Assembly (NCBI RefSeq): GCF_000308535.1
Contig: NZ_BAFW01000217.1
Location: 37,951-101,950, forward strand
Direction of reading: 5' to 3'
Length of the DNA stretch: 64,000 nt
From: Nocardia cerradoensis NBRC 101014
GTDB lineage: Bacteria > Actinomycetota > Actinomycetes > Mycobacteriales > Mycobacteriaceae
In this document: piece by piece, positions 33,681 through 42,419 of the stretch
Layout of the letters: every line of letters begins with the position of its first letter
Numbering within the stretch: the first letter of the stretch is position 1
Notes under the pieces: model-generated
Databases searched by the model: none
Told to the model about the DNA's origin: nothing
What the model saw: only the letters and a program-made list of their open reading frames with translations
Program-made: the position numbers and the translations under genes

Positions 33681-33884
33681 CTAGATGGCGCGGACGTTCT
33701 GAGCCTGGGGACCCTTCTGGCCCTGGCCTACCTCGAACTCGACACGCTGCCCCTCATCGAGGGACTTGAAGCCGGAACCCGAAATTTCGGAATAGTGGAC
33801 GAAAACGTCGGGGCCGCCCTCATCCTGGGCGATGAACCCGAAGCCCTTTTCGCCGTTGAACCATTTCACACTGCCTTGCGACAT
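33681..33884 (-). CDS. cspA: Cold shock protein (CspA family RNA chaperone)
   Basis: This 67-residue single cold-shock domain has RNP1 (KGFGFIAQ) and RNP2 (DVFVHYSEI) intact, which bind single-stranded nucleic acids and melt mRNA structure. It starts MSQGSVKWFNGEKGFGFI and ends GPQAQNVRAI, the normal actinobacterial CspA length. It is monocistronic with a strong terminator. About 300 bases upstream lack a gene and could hold a structured 5' leader, as in other csp genes. Confidence 0.97.
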   Translation of the reverse strand: MSQGSVKWFNGEKGFGFIAQDEGGPDVFVHYSEISGSGFKSLDEGQRVEFEVGQGQKGPQAQNVRAI

Positions 33885-34193
33885 TCTTTTGTTTTACTTC
33901 CTGTTGCGAGCCGGGCGATCACTGCAACAACCCGTGCTCACCGTCCAGTCTGGCACACCGTCGCGTTTCGGCACGAACTGCCGGCCGGAAACGCCGCTAT
34001 CCCCCCGTGAACGCCGCGAGGTCGGCGTTCACGTCGTCCACATCGCCGTGGGGTGAAGGCGGCGATCGCGAAGCCCGGGCCGAAGGACACCGAGGCGACG
34101 TCGGAGCCGTCGTCCGACCACGCCACGCCGGAGGCGAATCGCTCCGGCGCGCCTCCGGCGAATCGTCGCGCGCGAACCGCACAATCGCTGGTC
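33885..34193. other. cspA upstream/leader region
   Basis: This is 309 bases between divergent cspA and the beta-propeller gene. The first 60 bases upstream of cspA are less GC-rich and may contain its leader. An in-frame extension of the propeller gene crosses the right half but has no signal-peptide logic, so it is treated as non-coding. Confidence 0.45.
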
Positions 34194-35123
34194 ATGGCGA
34201 TGGGACGCAGATCCGCGCTCGCACTGCTGGCCGGTCTGCCCCTGCTGGTCCCGGGAACCGCACGCGCGCAGTCGGCGCTACCGGGAGTCGGCGCCGATCC
34301 CCAGCGCGCACCCACCCGCTACACGATGGCGGCCTTTCGTGCCGACAGCGACTCCACCGTGGCCGTGTACGAATCGGTGGACGGGACACGGTTCACGCCG
34401 GTCGCCGAACACGCCTTCACGCCGCGAACCGGGCTCGCTCGCGATCCCAGCGTGATGCTGCACACCGACGGCTGGTATTACCTCACCTACACCACGGCCC
34501 CCGACGCGACCTCGATCGGCCTGGCACGCAGCCGGGACCGGATCGCCTGGACGGAGATGGTCCCGGCGCCGATGTTGGTGCCGGGACGCCCGGAAGGGAC
34601 ATGGGCCCCGGAGTGGTACGTCGATGCGGCGGGCCGAGTCGGGATCATCGCGTCGCTGACCTGGGGGCATGGTTTCACCCCACATCTGCTGCTACCGGTC
34701 GGCGCGGGACTGTCCACCTGGGCACCGCCGATTCCGCTGGTCGGTGTGGGCCCGAGCGGTCCGGGTTCGCTCGGATTCATCGACACGCAGCTGGTGCGGT
34801 GGAACGGGCGGGTGTACGCGTTCGTGAAGAACGAGGACACCAAACTGGTCGAGCTGGCGGTCGCCGACCATCCGTTGGGTCCGTATACGTTTGTCGCCGA
34901 GGGTGATTGGGCCGGATGGGGCGGTCCGCGAGAGGGTCCGTCGGTGGTGCCGCTCCCCGACGGCGGACATCGCATCTATCTCGACGCCTACACCGAGGGC
35001 CGTTATCTCTACAGCGACAGCTACGACGGCTTCCGCACCTGGTCGGCGCCGACCGAGCTGCCCGGACTCTCCGGAGTCGTCCGGCACGGCACGGTGCTGG
35101 CCGAATTCGGTTCCGCCCCATGA
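34194..35123 (+). CDS. Tat-exported five-bladed beta-propeller protein (GH43-like)
   Basis: This is a 309-residue protein. The N-terminus MAMGRRSALALLAGLPLLVP is a twin-arginine signal, cleaved after ARA at about residue 25. The mature part shows repeating blades with acidic and aromatic motifs (LARDPSVMLHTDGWYYLTYT, TWAPEWYVDAAGRVGII, GFIDTQLVRWNGRVYAF, REGPSVVPLPDGGHRIYLDA), resembling GH43/GH117 glycosidases. The Asp in ARDPS and the Glu in REGPS could be the base and acid. The substrate (for example an arabinan or cell-wall glycan) is unknown. The start was chosen so the RR motif lies at residues 5-6. Confidence 0.8.
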   Translation: MAMGRRSALALLAGLPLLVPGTARAQSALPGVGADPQRAPTRYTMAAFRADSDSTVAVYESVDGTRFTPVAEHAFTPRTGLARDPSVMLHTDGWYYLTYTTAPDATSIGLARSRDRIAWTEMVPAPMLVPGRPEGTWAPEWYVDAAGRVGIIASLTWGHGFTPHLLLPVGAGLSTWAPPIPLVGVGPSGPGSLGFIDTQLVRWNGRVYAFVKNEDTKLVELAVADHPLGPYTFVAEGDWAGWGGPREGPSVVPLPDGGHRIYLDAYTEGRYLYSDSYDGFRTWSAPTELPGLSGVVRHGTVLAEFGSAP

Positions 35124-35142
35124 GTTTCGGGGGCGGGACGGA

Positions 35143-35808
35143 TCACTCGCCGTCGGGTGCCCAGTTGTCGGCGGTTTCGCCGGTGGTGAGGAAGATGGTG
35201 CGACGTCCCACTTCCACCGCATTGTCGGCGAAGCGCTCGTAGTACCGTCCCAGCAGCGTGAGGTCGACCGCGGCCGTGATGCCGTGCGCCCATTCGTGGT
35301 CCAGGACCGCGGCCAGCAATTGTTCGTGCAATTGGTCCAGCGCGTCGTCCTGGGCGTCGAGACCGGCCGCGTCGTAGGGGTCGCCGGTCTCGAGCACCGC
35401 CGCGGCGCTGGTGGCGATCGCGCAGGCGGTGGAGCCGAGACGCTCGACCAACGGTCGCACGGGTTCGGGAACGACGTGTTCGGGATGGCGCCGGCGGGCG
35501 CTGGTGGCGATATGCCCGGCGAGGGCGCCCATGCGGTGCAGGTGGCCGGTGAGCTGGATGGCGGTCACCACGCGCCGCAACTCGCTGGCGACCGGGGCTT
35601 GCAGTGCCAGCAGGCGCAGCGCCTCCTGTTCGGCCCGCTGCGCCATCTCCTCGACCTGGCCGACGACGTCCAGCGCGGCCTCGGCCTGTTCGATATCGGC
35701 GTTCACCACCGCGTAGGTGGCCGCCGAAATGGCGGTCCGGTCCTGTTCACACATGGCATGCAGCAACTCGGCGAGCTGCCGCAGATTCGCGTGATAGTCC
35801 GACCGCAT
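35143..35808 (-). CDS. phoU: PhoU-like phosphate signalling protein
   Basis: This 221-residue, all-helical protein has two PhoU half-repeats with the metal-binding pattern E/D-x3-D (VNADIEQAEAALD, AAGLDAQDDALDQLHE) and the conserved LLGRYYERFADNAVEVGRR near the C-terminus. PhoU couples the Pst transporter to the PhoR kinase and keeps the pho regulon off in high phosphate. No pst or phoR genes are adjacent. The ATG at 35808 gives the normal PhoU length. Confidence 0.93.
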   Translation of the reverse strand: MRSDYHANLRQLAELLHAMCEQDRTAISAATYAVVNADIEQAEAALDVVGQVEEMAQRAEQEALRLLALQAPVASELRRVVTAIQLTGHLHRMGALAGHIATSARRRHPEHVVPEPVRPLVERLGSTACAIATSAAAVLETGDPYDAAGLDAQDDALDQLHEQLLAAVLDHEWAHGITAAVDLTLLGRYYERFADNAVEVGRRTIFLTTGETADNWAPDGE

Positions 35809-35921
35809 ATCCCGATTCAACCCCAGTGGGACGCACATTGCGAATCCCGTCCCGGAAGGGATCGATCGCCGCGAAATAGCCGGTGGCGGCATCCGCACGT
35901 GCGATCGGCGCGATCCGACGC

Positions 35922-36605
35922 TCACCCGAGCCGATAGTTGTAACTCGCGTAGCGGTGCGAATCGGCGCCCGCTTCCTCCCAGCTGTAGCTGTAGGTCCCC
36001 ACGTGACCGAGCCGGAACGAGGAGTCGGCCATGATTCGGTAGCCGCTGCGCCGCGCCCGCTCACAGAACGCGTAGTCCTCGCCCAGGTACCAGGTGTGTT
36101 CACCGTCGGGCACCAGCATGGGCAGGAAGTACGGGACGGTCGGGCGGTCGAACCGCAGATTGCAGACCGGAAGTTGTTCGTGTTCGGCGACGGTCTCGTA
36201 GACGTCGCGGTGGGTGAAGAGGAATCCGGTGGCGGCGTATTTGATCTCCAGCAGTCCCCCGCCCTCGCCGAACAGGATGTTCCCGGTGCCGGGCAGCACA
36301 TGGCAGGCCAGGCCGCGCACGCCCTTCTTCGCATAGATTCCGCAGACGACCGGCAGGTCGTGTTCGCGTAACCGATCCACCGAATCCACGTCGAACGCGA
36401 TATCGGAATCGATCCACATCAGCCCCTCGAACCCGTCGCGCAACGCGTCGGTGGCCATCTGGCTGCGTCCTTGATCGATCGCGGCGAACCCCGTGACGGT
36501 CCGGACCTCGTACCCCCGATGCTCCAGCCGGGCCAGATTGCGGGCGAAATCCGGTGCGATCGATCCGTGGGTCGGGACCAGCACAACACAGCGCGAGGGC
36601 TCCAT
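35922..36605 (-). CDS. GT-A-fold glycosyltransferase-like protein
   Basis: This is a 227-residue protein. It starts CVVLVPTHGSIAPDF and has a GLMWIDSDIAFD segment in which Asp-x-Asp would bind metal and nucleotide-sugar, with LPVVCGIYAKKGVRGLACHV and HTWYLGEDYAFCERARRSGY downstream (a probable catalytic ED-x-x-FC block). There is no signal peptide or membrane helix. It resembles small glycosyltransferases that act on polysaccharides or phage/cell-surface glycans; donor and acceptor are unknown. It lies alone between phoU and the monooxygenase gene. Confidence 0.7.
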   Translation of the reverse strand: MEPSRCVVLVPTHGSIAPDFARNLARLEHRGYEVRTVTGFAAIDQGRSQMATDALRDGFEGLMWIDSDIAFDVDSVDRLREHDLPVVCGIYAKKGVRGLACHVLPGTGNILFGEGGGLLEIKYAATGFLFTHRDVYETVAEHEQLPVCNLRFDRPTVPYFLPMLVPDGEHTWYLGEDYAFCERARRSGYRIMADSSFRLGHVGTYSYSWEEAGADSHRYASYNYRLG

Positions 36606-36683
36606 GCCCGCAGCCTGCCATGCCCGCGAAGGGACCGCGCGGCGTGGGACGGACCAGATCGCCTGCCCACGCCGTCGGTATCC

Positions 36684-37862
36684 CTATGCCGGCAGCGGGT
36701 TCTGGCCCAGGAAGCGCCGGCCGTTCGCGGCCCCGGTGCGGACCGCGGCGAATCCGTACTCGATCAGGCGTTGTTCGTAGTCGTGCAGCGCGGTGCGCAG
36801 ATCACGGCCTGCCACAACGGAATCGAGGGTTTCGGACAGGTCGGCCGCGTCCCGCAACGCGGTGCAGGCGCCGGATCCCGCCGCGGGACTCATGGCGTGC
36901 ACCGCATCACCCAACAGGGTTGCCGGTGTGGTCGGCCATGCCGGGATCGGCACGCTCGTGCGCAGCGGGAGTGCGAACATGGTGTCGGGATCGCAGGCGG
37001 CGACGATCTCGCGAAGTCGTGGATGCCAGGTCCGGACCGCGGCGGTGACGATGTCTTTCAGGCCGTCGCCGTCCAGGTCGCGCAGTGCCGGTTCCGTCGT
37101 GCCGAACCACTCGGCGCGAGCACCGAACGAGCAGGTCATGTAGTCCGGGACGGATGGCAGTGTCGCAGCCGGAACGAGGCGGGCCGCCGCGGTCGCCGGG
37201 TCCTGCGGAAATTCGACCGGTGCGACACCGACGAAGCTTCCGTCCGTGCCCGCGATCATGGTGAAGATGCCGAACATGCTGTCGTCGAACACGTTCCGAG
37301 TCCGCGCGTTCAGCGGGATCGCGCCGTAGAGCTGGCGCACTCCGGTGTCGACGATGCGCGCATGCGGCAGATACTGCTGACGCACAACGGAATTGATCCC
37401 GTCTGCCCCGACCAGAACGTCGGCGCCGGCACTGTCACCGTCGGCGAAGTGAACGACGATGCGATCGCCCTCGGTACGGAAACCGCTCACCGCCCTGCCG
37501 AATACGACGCGATCGTCGAGACCGGTGAGCAGGATGCGGCGCAGCGTCAGGCGGTCGACCGCGAAGGCCGGTTCCGCCGAGTCCTGGGTGAACCGTTCGT
37601 TCAATGCACTGTCCAGCACGGTGAATCGGGGTTTCGGGGTGCCCGCGGTGGCGTCGAACAGTGCGCGCAGCGGCGGGGGCAGCACCCGCTGGAGCGCCTG
37701 TCGTGCCGCGGCGTCCAGATGCAGCCGGTAGCCCTGGCGGCGGGTATCCACCGCGGAATCGGCTTCGTACACAACAACATCGATACCGCGGCGGCGCAAT
37801 CCCTGCGCCAACGCCAGCCCGCCCAGCCCGGCGCCGGCGACGATGACAGTGAATCTCGACAT
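36684..37862 (-). CDS. FAD-dependent aromatic hydroxylase-type monooxygenase
   Basis: This is a 392-residue group A flavoprotein. The dinucleotide fold VIVAGAGLGGLALAQGLRRR opens it, followed by VYEAD for the ribose and DVLVGADGINSVVRQ (the DG motif for FAD and NADPH). ATLLGDAVHAMSPAAGSG is the GD motif that contacts FAD. It would insert one oxygen atom into an aromatic or related substrate using NAD(P)H and O2. The ATG at 37862 is preceded by AAGGGA at good spacing. The substrate is unknown; similar enzymes inactivate antibiotics (TetX-like) or degrade aromatics. Confidence 0.87.
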   Translation of the reverse strand: MSRFTVIVAGAGLGGLALAQGLRRRGIDVVVYEADSAVDTRRQGYRLHLDAAARQALQRVLPPPLRALFDATAGTPKPRFTVLDSALNERFTQDSAEPAFAVDRLTLRRILLTGLDDRVVFGRAVSGFRTEGDRIVVHFADGDSAGADVLVGADGINSVVRQQYLPHARIVDTGVRQLYGAIPLNARTRNVFDDSMFGIFTMIAGTDGSFVGVAPVEFPQDPATAAARLVPAATLPSVPDYMTCSFGARAEWFGTTEPALRDLDGDGLKDIVTAAVRTWHPRLREIVAACDPDTMFALPLRTSVPIPAWPTTPATLLGDAVHAMSPAAGSGACTALRDAADLSETLDSVVAGRDLRTALHDYEQRLIEYGFAAVRTGAANGRRFLGQNPLPA

Positions 37863-37996
37863 GACCAAGTCCCTTCGCATGCAACATCATCGGAAGGGAC
37901 GTACAGGTCACACCTGCGGAAGGTGCGGTGTTCAACGGTTCGCGTCACCGGGACTAACCCATACCCGGCCGGGTCTTCGCACGTCCGGATGTCAGT

Positions 37997-39088
37997 TTAC
38001 GCGGATTCGGCCGGGCGCAGTCCGGCATCCGCCGCGGCGGAGGTGAGCGCGTCCGGCCCGAAGGCTTCGACCGGGCCGAGGGCGCCGGTGCCGAGGAGCC
38101 CGCCGGCGAGCGCGGCCTGCGCACCCCAGGCGAGCATGTCGGCGGTGAAGTCGTAGGGGTCGACACCGGTCAGCGTGGCCGAGGACAGGATGCGGCCGGT
38201 GGCATCGCGGGTTTCGGCGACCGCCCAGGTGCGGGTGCGGGCCCGGGTCGCCGCATCGGGACCCCCGGTCGAGCCCTTGATCAGGGCGCTCAGCGCGCCC
38301 TCGGCCAGCCGCTTCACGGGTGCCACACGGGCGACGGTGTCCGCGACGAGCGAGGTCGCCTGCAGCGCGCGAGCGGCATTTCCGGGCATGCCGAGATAGA
38401 CATCGGCCTCGCGCAGGTTCGGGTGGGCGCGATGCAGGACGAGATGTTCCGACCCCGGAATCGAGGCGCCGGTGAGCGCGCGGCCCTCCACATCGAAGGT
38501 GTGGGTCCGCGCACCGCTGCGCTCCGGCACGATGTCGCCGTCGCGGAGGGCGAAGCCTCGTTCGAACAACATGCCGACCATGGACGCGCGGGTGCCGCCG
38601 CTGGTGCCGGGAGACGCGATGAAGTAGCCGATGTCGACGCGGGCGGCGTCCGGCGCGTCGCGCAACGCGAGGGAAGCGGCGATATTGCCTGGGACGTAAT
38701 CGAATCCGAAGGCCGTCAGCAGAGCGGCGCCCGCCTGGCGCGCCTCGGCGTCGCGATCGAACACCCGGCGGATGAACGGGCCCTCGCCGGTCGAGTCGAA
38801 GTAGTGCGCGCCCGCCGCGAGCGCCGCGTCCAGCGCCGGGCCGCCGTAACGCAGGAAGGGTCCCACCGTCGTCACCAGCACATCGCCGCGCCCCAGCAGG
38901 GCGCGCACCGATGCGGGATCGGCCACATCGGCCACGGCGGTCTCGACACCGCCGAGATCGGCCGCGAATTGCCGCAGCGCGGTGGCGTTACGGGCGGCCA
39001 GTATCGGCTCGGCGCCACGAGCCAGCAGGGCCCGAGCCGTCAGGCGGCCCGTGTAGCCGGTAGCTCCGAACAGCACGATCTTTGCCAT
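37997..39088 (-). CDS. Saccharopine dehydrogenase-like / trans-acting enoyl reductase family protein
   Basis: This is a 363-residue Rossmann-fold protein. The NAD(P) loop IVLFGATGYTGRLTARALLA at the N-terminus is followed by LVTTVGPFLRYGGPALDAAL and HYFDSTGEGPFIRRVF, typical of the saccharopine dehydrogenase-like clan that includes mycobacterial trans-enoyl reductases of lipid synthesis. The C-terminal domain has ALTGVDPYDFTADMLAWGAQ. The ATG at 39088 gives the family start. It is the second gene behind padR, separated by about 110 bases. Substrate is unknown. Confidence 0.82.
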   Translation of the reverse strand: MAKIVLFGATGYTGRLTARALLARGAEPILAARNATALRQFAADLGGVETAVADVADPASVRALLGRGDVLVTTVGPFLRYGGPALDAALAAGAHYFDSTGEGPFIRRVFDRDAEARQAGAALLTAFGFDYVPGNIAASLALRDAPDAARVDIGYFIASPGTSGGTRASMVGMLFERGFALRDGDIVPERSGARTHTFDVEGRALTGASIPGSEHLVLHRAHPNLREADVYLGMPGNAARALQATSLVADTVARVAPVKRLAEGALSALIKGSTGGPDAATRARTRTWAVAETRDATGRILSSATLTGVDPYDFTADMLAWGAQAALAGGLLGTGALGPVEAFGPDALTSAAADAGLRPAESA

Positions 39089-39199
39089 TGCCCTCACCTG
39101 CGTTTCGTTGGTCGTCGGCGGTCCGCGCCGGTTCGTGTCGACGTCGCACCGTATCCGACGATAGGGCCGTCGCGCCGCACCTCGCCACGGTGCGCACAC

Positions 39200-39817
39200 C
39201 TAGCCGGTGGGGCCCTGGTCCTGGAACCGGGCCAGCGACTCCCACGACCAGGTGAGCGTGCCGTCGGCGAGGTCGGCGACAACGCCTTCCAGCCATCGTA
39301 TTTCGGCCTCCGTGACGGCACGCTGATACTCGTCTTCGAGCATGGTGACCCGCGGCAGGCCGAATCGGACGGCCTGGGCGATACCGGTCTCGAGCTCGGA
39401 ATGCCCGGCGCGCAACGCTTTCAGCCGGCGTTCCAGTTCTTCCCGGGCGCCGTCCGGACCGAGAAGCATCAGAAAGGACAGGGCCGCAGGAAATTCGGGA
39501 AATTCGTTGCGGGGCACGGCGAGCATGTCGGTGATCCAGGCCGTGCAGGCCGCGCGGCCGGTGTCGGTGATCTCGTAGACCGTGCGTTCCGGATACTGCT
39601 GGTCGCGCCCCGTCGCGCGGACCGTCACCAAACCGGCGTCCTGCAGTCGCGCGATCGTCTTGTACAGCTGGGCGCGCTGCCCCACGTTGACGACCTTGTC
39701 CTTTCCCCACTCCTTGATGCGGCGCTGAATGGCGTACGGGTGCATCGGCTCCAGGTGCAGGATGCCGAGCACCGCCATGGCGAGCGGGGATCGCTTGAAC
39801 CGGTCGGGGGTGGGCAT
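39200..39817 (-). CDS. PadR family transcriptional repressor
   Basis: This 205-residue protein has an N-terminal winged helix of PadR type (LAMAVLGILHLEPMHPYAIQ and LYKTIARLQDAGLVTVRATG with the basic wing) and a C-terminal coiled-coil dimerisation domain (ELERRLKALRAGHSELETGI). PadR proteins typically derepress detoxification genes on binding phenolics or drugs. The divergent gene at 39942 and a perfect palindrome between them mark the control region. The ATG at 39817 is favoured; a second in-frame ATG lies 9 bases upstream. Confidence 0.9.
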   Translation of the reverse strand: MPTPDRFKRSPLAMAVLGILHLEPMHPYAIQRRIKEWGKDKVVNVGQRAQLYKTIARLQDAGLVTVRATGRDQQYPERTVYEITDTGRAACTAWITDMLAVPRNEFPEFPAALSFLMLLGPDGAREELERRLKALRAGHSELETGIAQAVRFGLPRVTMLEDEYQRAVTEAEIRWLEGVVADLADGTLTWSWESLARFQDQGPTG

Positions 39818-39842
39818 GCGGCTCATCCTACTAGGTGCCGCA

Positions 39843-39867
39843 CAACTAGTTTTCAAATTACTAGTTG
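39843..39867. promoter_or_regulatory. PadR operator and divergent promoter region
   Basis: CAACTAGT (39843-39850) and ACTAGTTG (39860-39867) are perfect 8-bp inverted arms with a 9-base spacer. A third ACTAGT half-site follows at 39875-39880. TTGACA at 39870-39875 is a good -35 for the rightward gene and would be occluded by bound PadR. Confidence 0.75.
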
Positions 39868-39941
39868 CGTTGACACTAGTTTGTGTGTCACTATCGAGGA
39901 GCAGGCGAACCCGTCCACTGCGATCCGGAAGGACCAGAGCA

Positions 39942-40406
39942 ATGACCGTCACGACCGAGACCGTCCGCATTCACGCCGACCACGAGACGACCAAGCGCCT
40001 CGGCGATTGGACCCACGCCACCGACTTCGCGGTGAAGGCCCGCTATGCGAGCGTCGTCATCGACCTGCGCTCGCCGTGGATCGAGGGCGACGACCCGATC
40101 GTGGTTCACGCCGACCTCGACCACGCCATGGTCAAACTCCTCGTTCCCGACGACGCGGTCGTCGAGCACAGCGACCTGGAGTGGACCGGGCGTGGCCGGG
40201 TGAAGGATTTCGCGCGGCCGCAGGACGCCGCCGGCCGGATCGTCCGGCTGACCGGGACCAGCACCAAGAGCGAATTCCGCGTTCACCGCGGCGGCATCGC
40301 GATCCTCTCCGCACTGTTCAGCCGTGAGTTCTTCGACGACGCCAGGCAGGCACACCGGCAGGGACGCACCCCGACCCTCGCCGATCCGGCCAACGCGCCG
40401 CGCTGA
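39942..40406 (+). CDS. Conserved hypothetical protein controlled by PadR
   Basis: This is a 154-residue soluble protein of unknown function. It begins TVTTETVRIHADHETTKRLG and contains strand-like blocks (YASVVIDLRSPWIE, PIVVHADLDHAMVKLLVP) and a C-terminal basic segment RQAHRQGRT. No signal peptide or known motif is visible. GGAAGGA lies 11 bases before the ATG. It is divergent from padR across the operator, so it is likely induced by the PadR ligand. A role in resistance or stress is inference. Confidence 0.6.
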   Translation: MTVTTETVRIHADHETTKRLGDWTHATDFAVKARYASVVIDLRSPWIEGDDPIVVHADLDHAMVKLLVPDDAVVEHSDLEWTGRGRVKDFARPQDAAGRIVRLTGTSTKSEFRVHRGGIAILSALFSREFFDDARQAHRQGRTPTLADPANAPR

Positions 40407-40415
40407 TCGCGGGTT

Positions 40416-40443
40416 GCGCCGGGCGGCGGCAAACGCCCGGCGC
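40416..40443. terminator. Bidirectional hairpin between convergent genes
   Basis: GCGCCGGGCG (40416-40425) and CGCCCGGCGC (40434-40443) are perfect 10-bp arms with an 8-base loop. It lies between the stops of two convergent genes (40406 and 40450), suiting both directions. Confidence 0.75.
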
Positions 40444-40449
40444 AGCCTC

Positions 40450-41229
40450 TCAGCGAGCGGGCAGCGGTTCGATCCGCGCCAGTGTACGGGCGCTGCCGTC
40501 GACTTCGAGCTGTACATGCAGCGCGTCCTCGTCCCGCCGGGCGCGGAGCAGCACCTCGTCGGCGCCCAGCACCGGCCCGGCATGTTCGAGAATCACCCGA
40601 TAGGGCGGCGCCGGTGCGTCGGGGAATCGCGCGAGCGCCTCCTCCACGGCCCCCCAGTGCACCGCGTTGTTCACATGTCCGTAGCGGTCCACATCCGTCA
40701 CCCGCAGCGGGAACGGCCGCACTTCGCCGCCGTCTCCGGACTGTTCGCGCAGGGCGGCCCGCCACCGCAAGCGGTGCTCGTCGGTGGCCGCGCGCATCGG
40801 CGCCATGAATCGTTCGGTCATCCGGGCCGGCCGCCCGGCCTCGATATCGACGTGAATGAGGAACATCTCGGTCTCGATCAGACCGCCGTTCTCGCTGCGC
40901 ACCTGAATGCGCATGTTGCACCACCGATTCGACAGGGCCGACGGCCAGCGCCGCAGATGCACCTGATCCCCGAACTCGATGGGCCGCAGCACGTCGATCA
41001 CGGTCCGGCGCACGATCCATCCCGGATGCAGATCCCCGTCCTCGACCACCTTCAGATGGTCGTAGCCGATGTCCTGCAGATACCGCGCCACCGCATCGAG
41101 CCGCAGCCGCTCGTCCCCATCGGTATCCCCGAGCCGCACCGGCCACTGTGCGTGAAACGCCCGGGTCTCGTCCGGACACGCCGGCAACGGAAACGCGATC
41201 TCGGCCAACCGATCGACAGCGGCACCCAT
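40450..41229 (-). CDS. Acyl-ACP/acyl-CoA thioesterase (double hotdog)
   Basis: This is a 259-residue protein with two hotdog halves: the first has WPVRLGDTDGDERLRLDAVA then YLQDIGYDH, the second RVTDVDRYGHVNNAVHWGAV, with the paired Asn-His-type catalytic segment (HVNNAVHW). This resembles plant-type acyl-ACP thioesterases, as found in mycobacteria. It would release free fatty acids from ACP or CoA. The ATG at 41229 has AAGGAG 7 bases upstream; the frame continues upstream into the remnant of another gene, so this start matters. Confidence 0.85.
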   Translation of the reverse strand: MGAAVDRLAEIAFPLPACPDETRAFHAQWPVRLGDTDGDERLRLDAVARYLQDIGYDHLKVVEDGDLHPGWIVRRTVIDVLRPIEFGDQVHLRRWPSALSNRWCNMRIQVRSENGGLIETEMFLIHVDIEAGRPARMTERFMAPMRAATDEHRLRWRAALREQSGDGGEVRPFPLRVTDVDRYGHVNNAVHWGAVEEALARFPDAPAPPYRVILEHAGPVLGADEVLLRARRDEDALHVQLEVDGSARTLARIEPLPAR

Positions 41230-41493
41230 GAACGCTCCTTCTCCCGGGGTCCGCGCCAGCGTAGCGACCCACACCGGACCACCGGTGTCAACACGGCGAG
41301 CGGGACGGGCAGGGCACGCCGGTTCCATGAGTCCCCACGCCGGAGTCGATGCGTGACGCAGCGGATGTCGACCGTGTTCGAACCCCGCCGGTGGGGACCG
41401 GTGTGGGGTCGCCCGCACGACGACCCCACCTGGTTGATCGACGTTACCGATCGGCTTGCCGGGGCGTCGGCGTGAGCGGAGTGCCGAGTTCCT

Positions 41494-41634
41494 CGGTGTG
41501 GCGTTCATGGCCATGAACCGTTCGGTCCATTCGGGATCCCACTGGTAGAGCTGATCCCAGAGCGGATTCCAGCTCCCGCCCGCCCGCATGGCGTCGACGA
41601 CCGGCGTGGAAATCGGTGTGGGCGAATCGAACAC
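41494..41634 (-). pseudogene. Carboxymuconolactone-decarboxylase-like gene remnant
   Basis: The frame starting at 41634 (MFDSPTPISTPVVDAMRAGG, then SWNPLWDQLYQWDPEWTERF) looks like the N-terminus of a CMD-family protein: about 45 residues precede an abrupt loss of similarity, and the conserved Cys/His part is absent. The frame then runs on without stop into the thioesterase gene. It is best read as a 5' fragment left by a deletion. Confidence 0.55.
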
Positions 41635-41672
41635 GATGTCTCCTCAGAGATGGTCGAAGACCTGGCGGACGA

Positions 41673-42419
41673 CTACTTGGCGGGTGCGGGCTGTGCGGGG
41701 TCCTTGCAGTAGGGCAGCTCCGGCGGGCACGGTGCCAGCACGGTCGAGAAGTACTGGATGGCGGAGAAGAGGGTGATGGGGCCGCCGGCCAGGATGAGAC
41801 CGGCCATCGATCCCACCGCGCCGAGCGTGGCGGCGCCCAGGACACAGCCGGCGACGGTCGCTCCGACGAACGGCGCCAGCAGCACGATCACCGGACTGGA
41901 GATCGCCGCGCCGACCGCGCCGCCGACGAGGCAGCCGATGCCGCCGCCGATGACCGCGCCGAGCACCGCGCTGACTCCGGCCGCGATGGCGACACGCTGA
42001 CCGAATGCGCCCAGCGCTTGCGAATCCCGTGGGGTGAACGATTCCGCGGCCTGCCGCACGGACACCACGTCCCGCCGCGCCTCGGTGGGCCGCCCGCTAC
42101 CGCGGTCCGGGGTGAGTGTCGCGGTATCGCCGTCGATGCGGGCGGTGATCGGATACGCGGTGTCGTCGACGGCGAACGTCAGCGGTACGGCGGCGACCGG
42201 ACGATCGTCACGAGTGGTGAGAATCAGTTGGTCCGCAACGACTTTCAGTTTGCCGTCCGGAGTCGTCACCAGGGCCGAATCCGCCCGGCGCCCGATCTCG
42301 TAGTGCACCGCGGCGCGATCGGGCTCCGCATGAGCGGTGCCGGTGGTGACGGCGGCGGCCGTGACCCCGAGAGCCGTGATCAGTGCGGGTGTCATGAATG
42401 TCATCGGATTCCTCATCAT
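41673..42419 (-). CDS. Secreted Gly-zipper protein, paralogue 1
   Basis: This is a 248-residue protein. Signal peptide: MTPALITALGVTAAAVTTGT, cleaved after AHA at about residue 31. An exposed beta-rich domain (30-110) includes VPLTFAVDDTAYPITARI. A long Gly/Ala hydrophobic region (about 138-225) contains glycine zippers such as GAVIGGGIGCLVGGAVGAA, and the C-terminal motif is FSTVLAPCPPELPYC. There are four Cys in total. Its ATG overlaps the MFS stop (ATGA), so the two are coupled. It is homologous to the pair at 52146-53591. Function unknown; a membrane-inserting or membrane-associated envelope protein is inferred from the zippers. Confidence 0.72.
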   Translation of the reverse strand: MMRNPMTFMTPALITALGVTAAAVTTGTAHAEPDRAAVHYEIGRRADSALVTTPDGKLKVVADQLILTTRDDRPVAAVPLTFAVDDTAYPITARIDGDTATLTPDRGSGRPTEARRDVVSVRQAAESFTPRDSQALGAFGQRVAIAAGVSAVLGAVIGGGIGCLVGGAVGAAISSPVIVLLAPFVGATVAGCVLGAATLGAVGSMAGLILAGGPITLFSAIQYFSTVLAPCPPELPYCKDPAQPAPAK

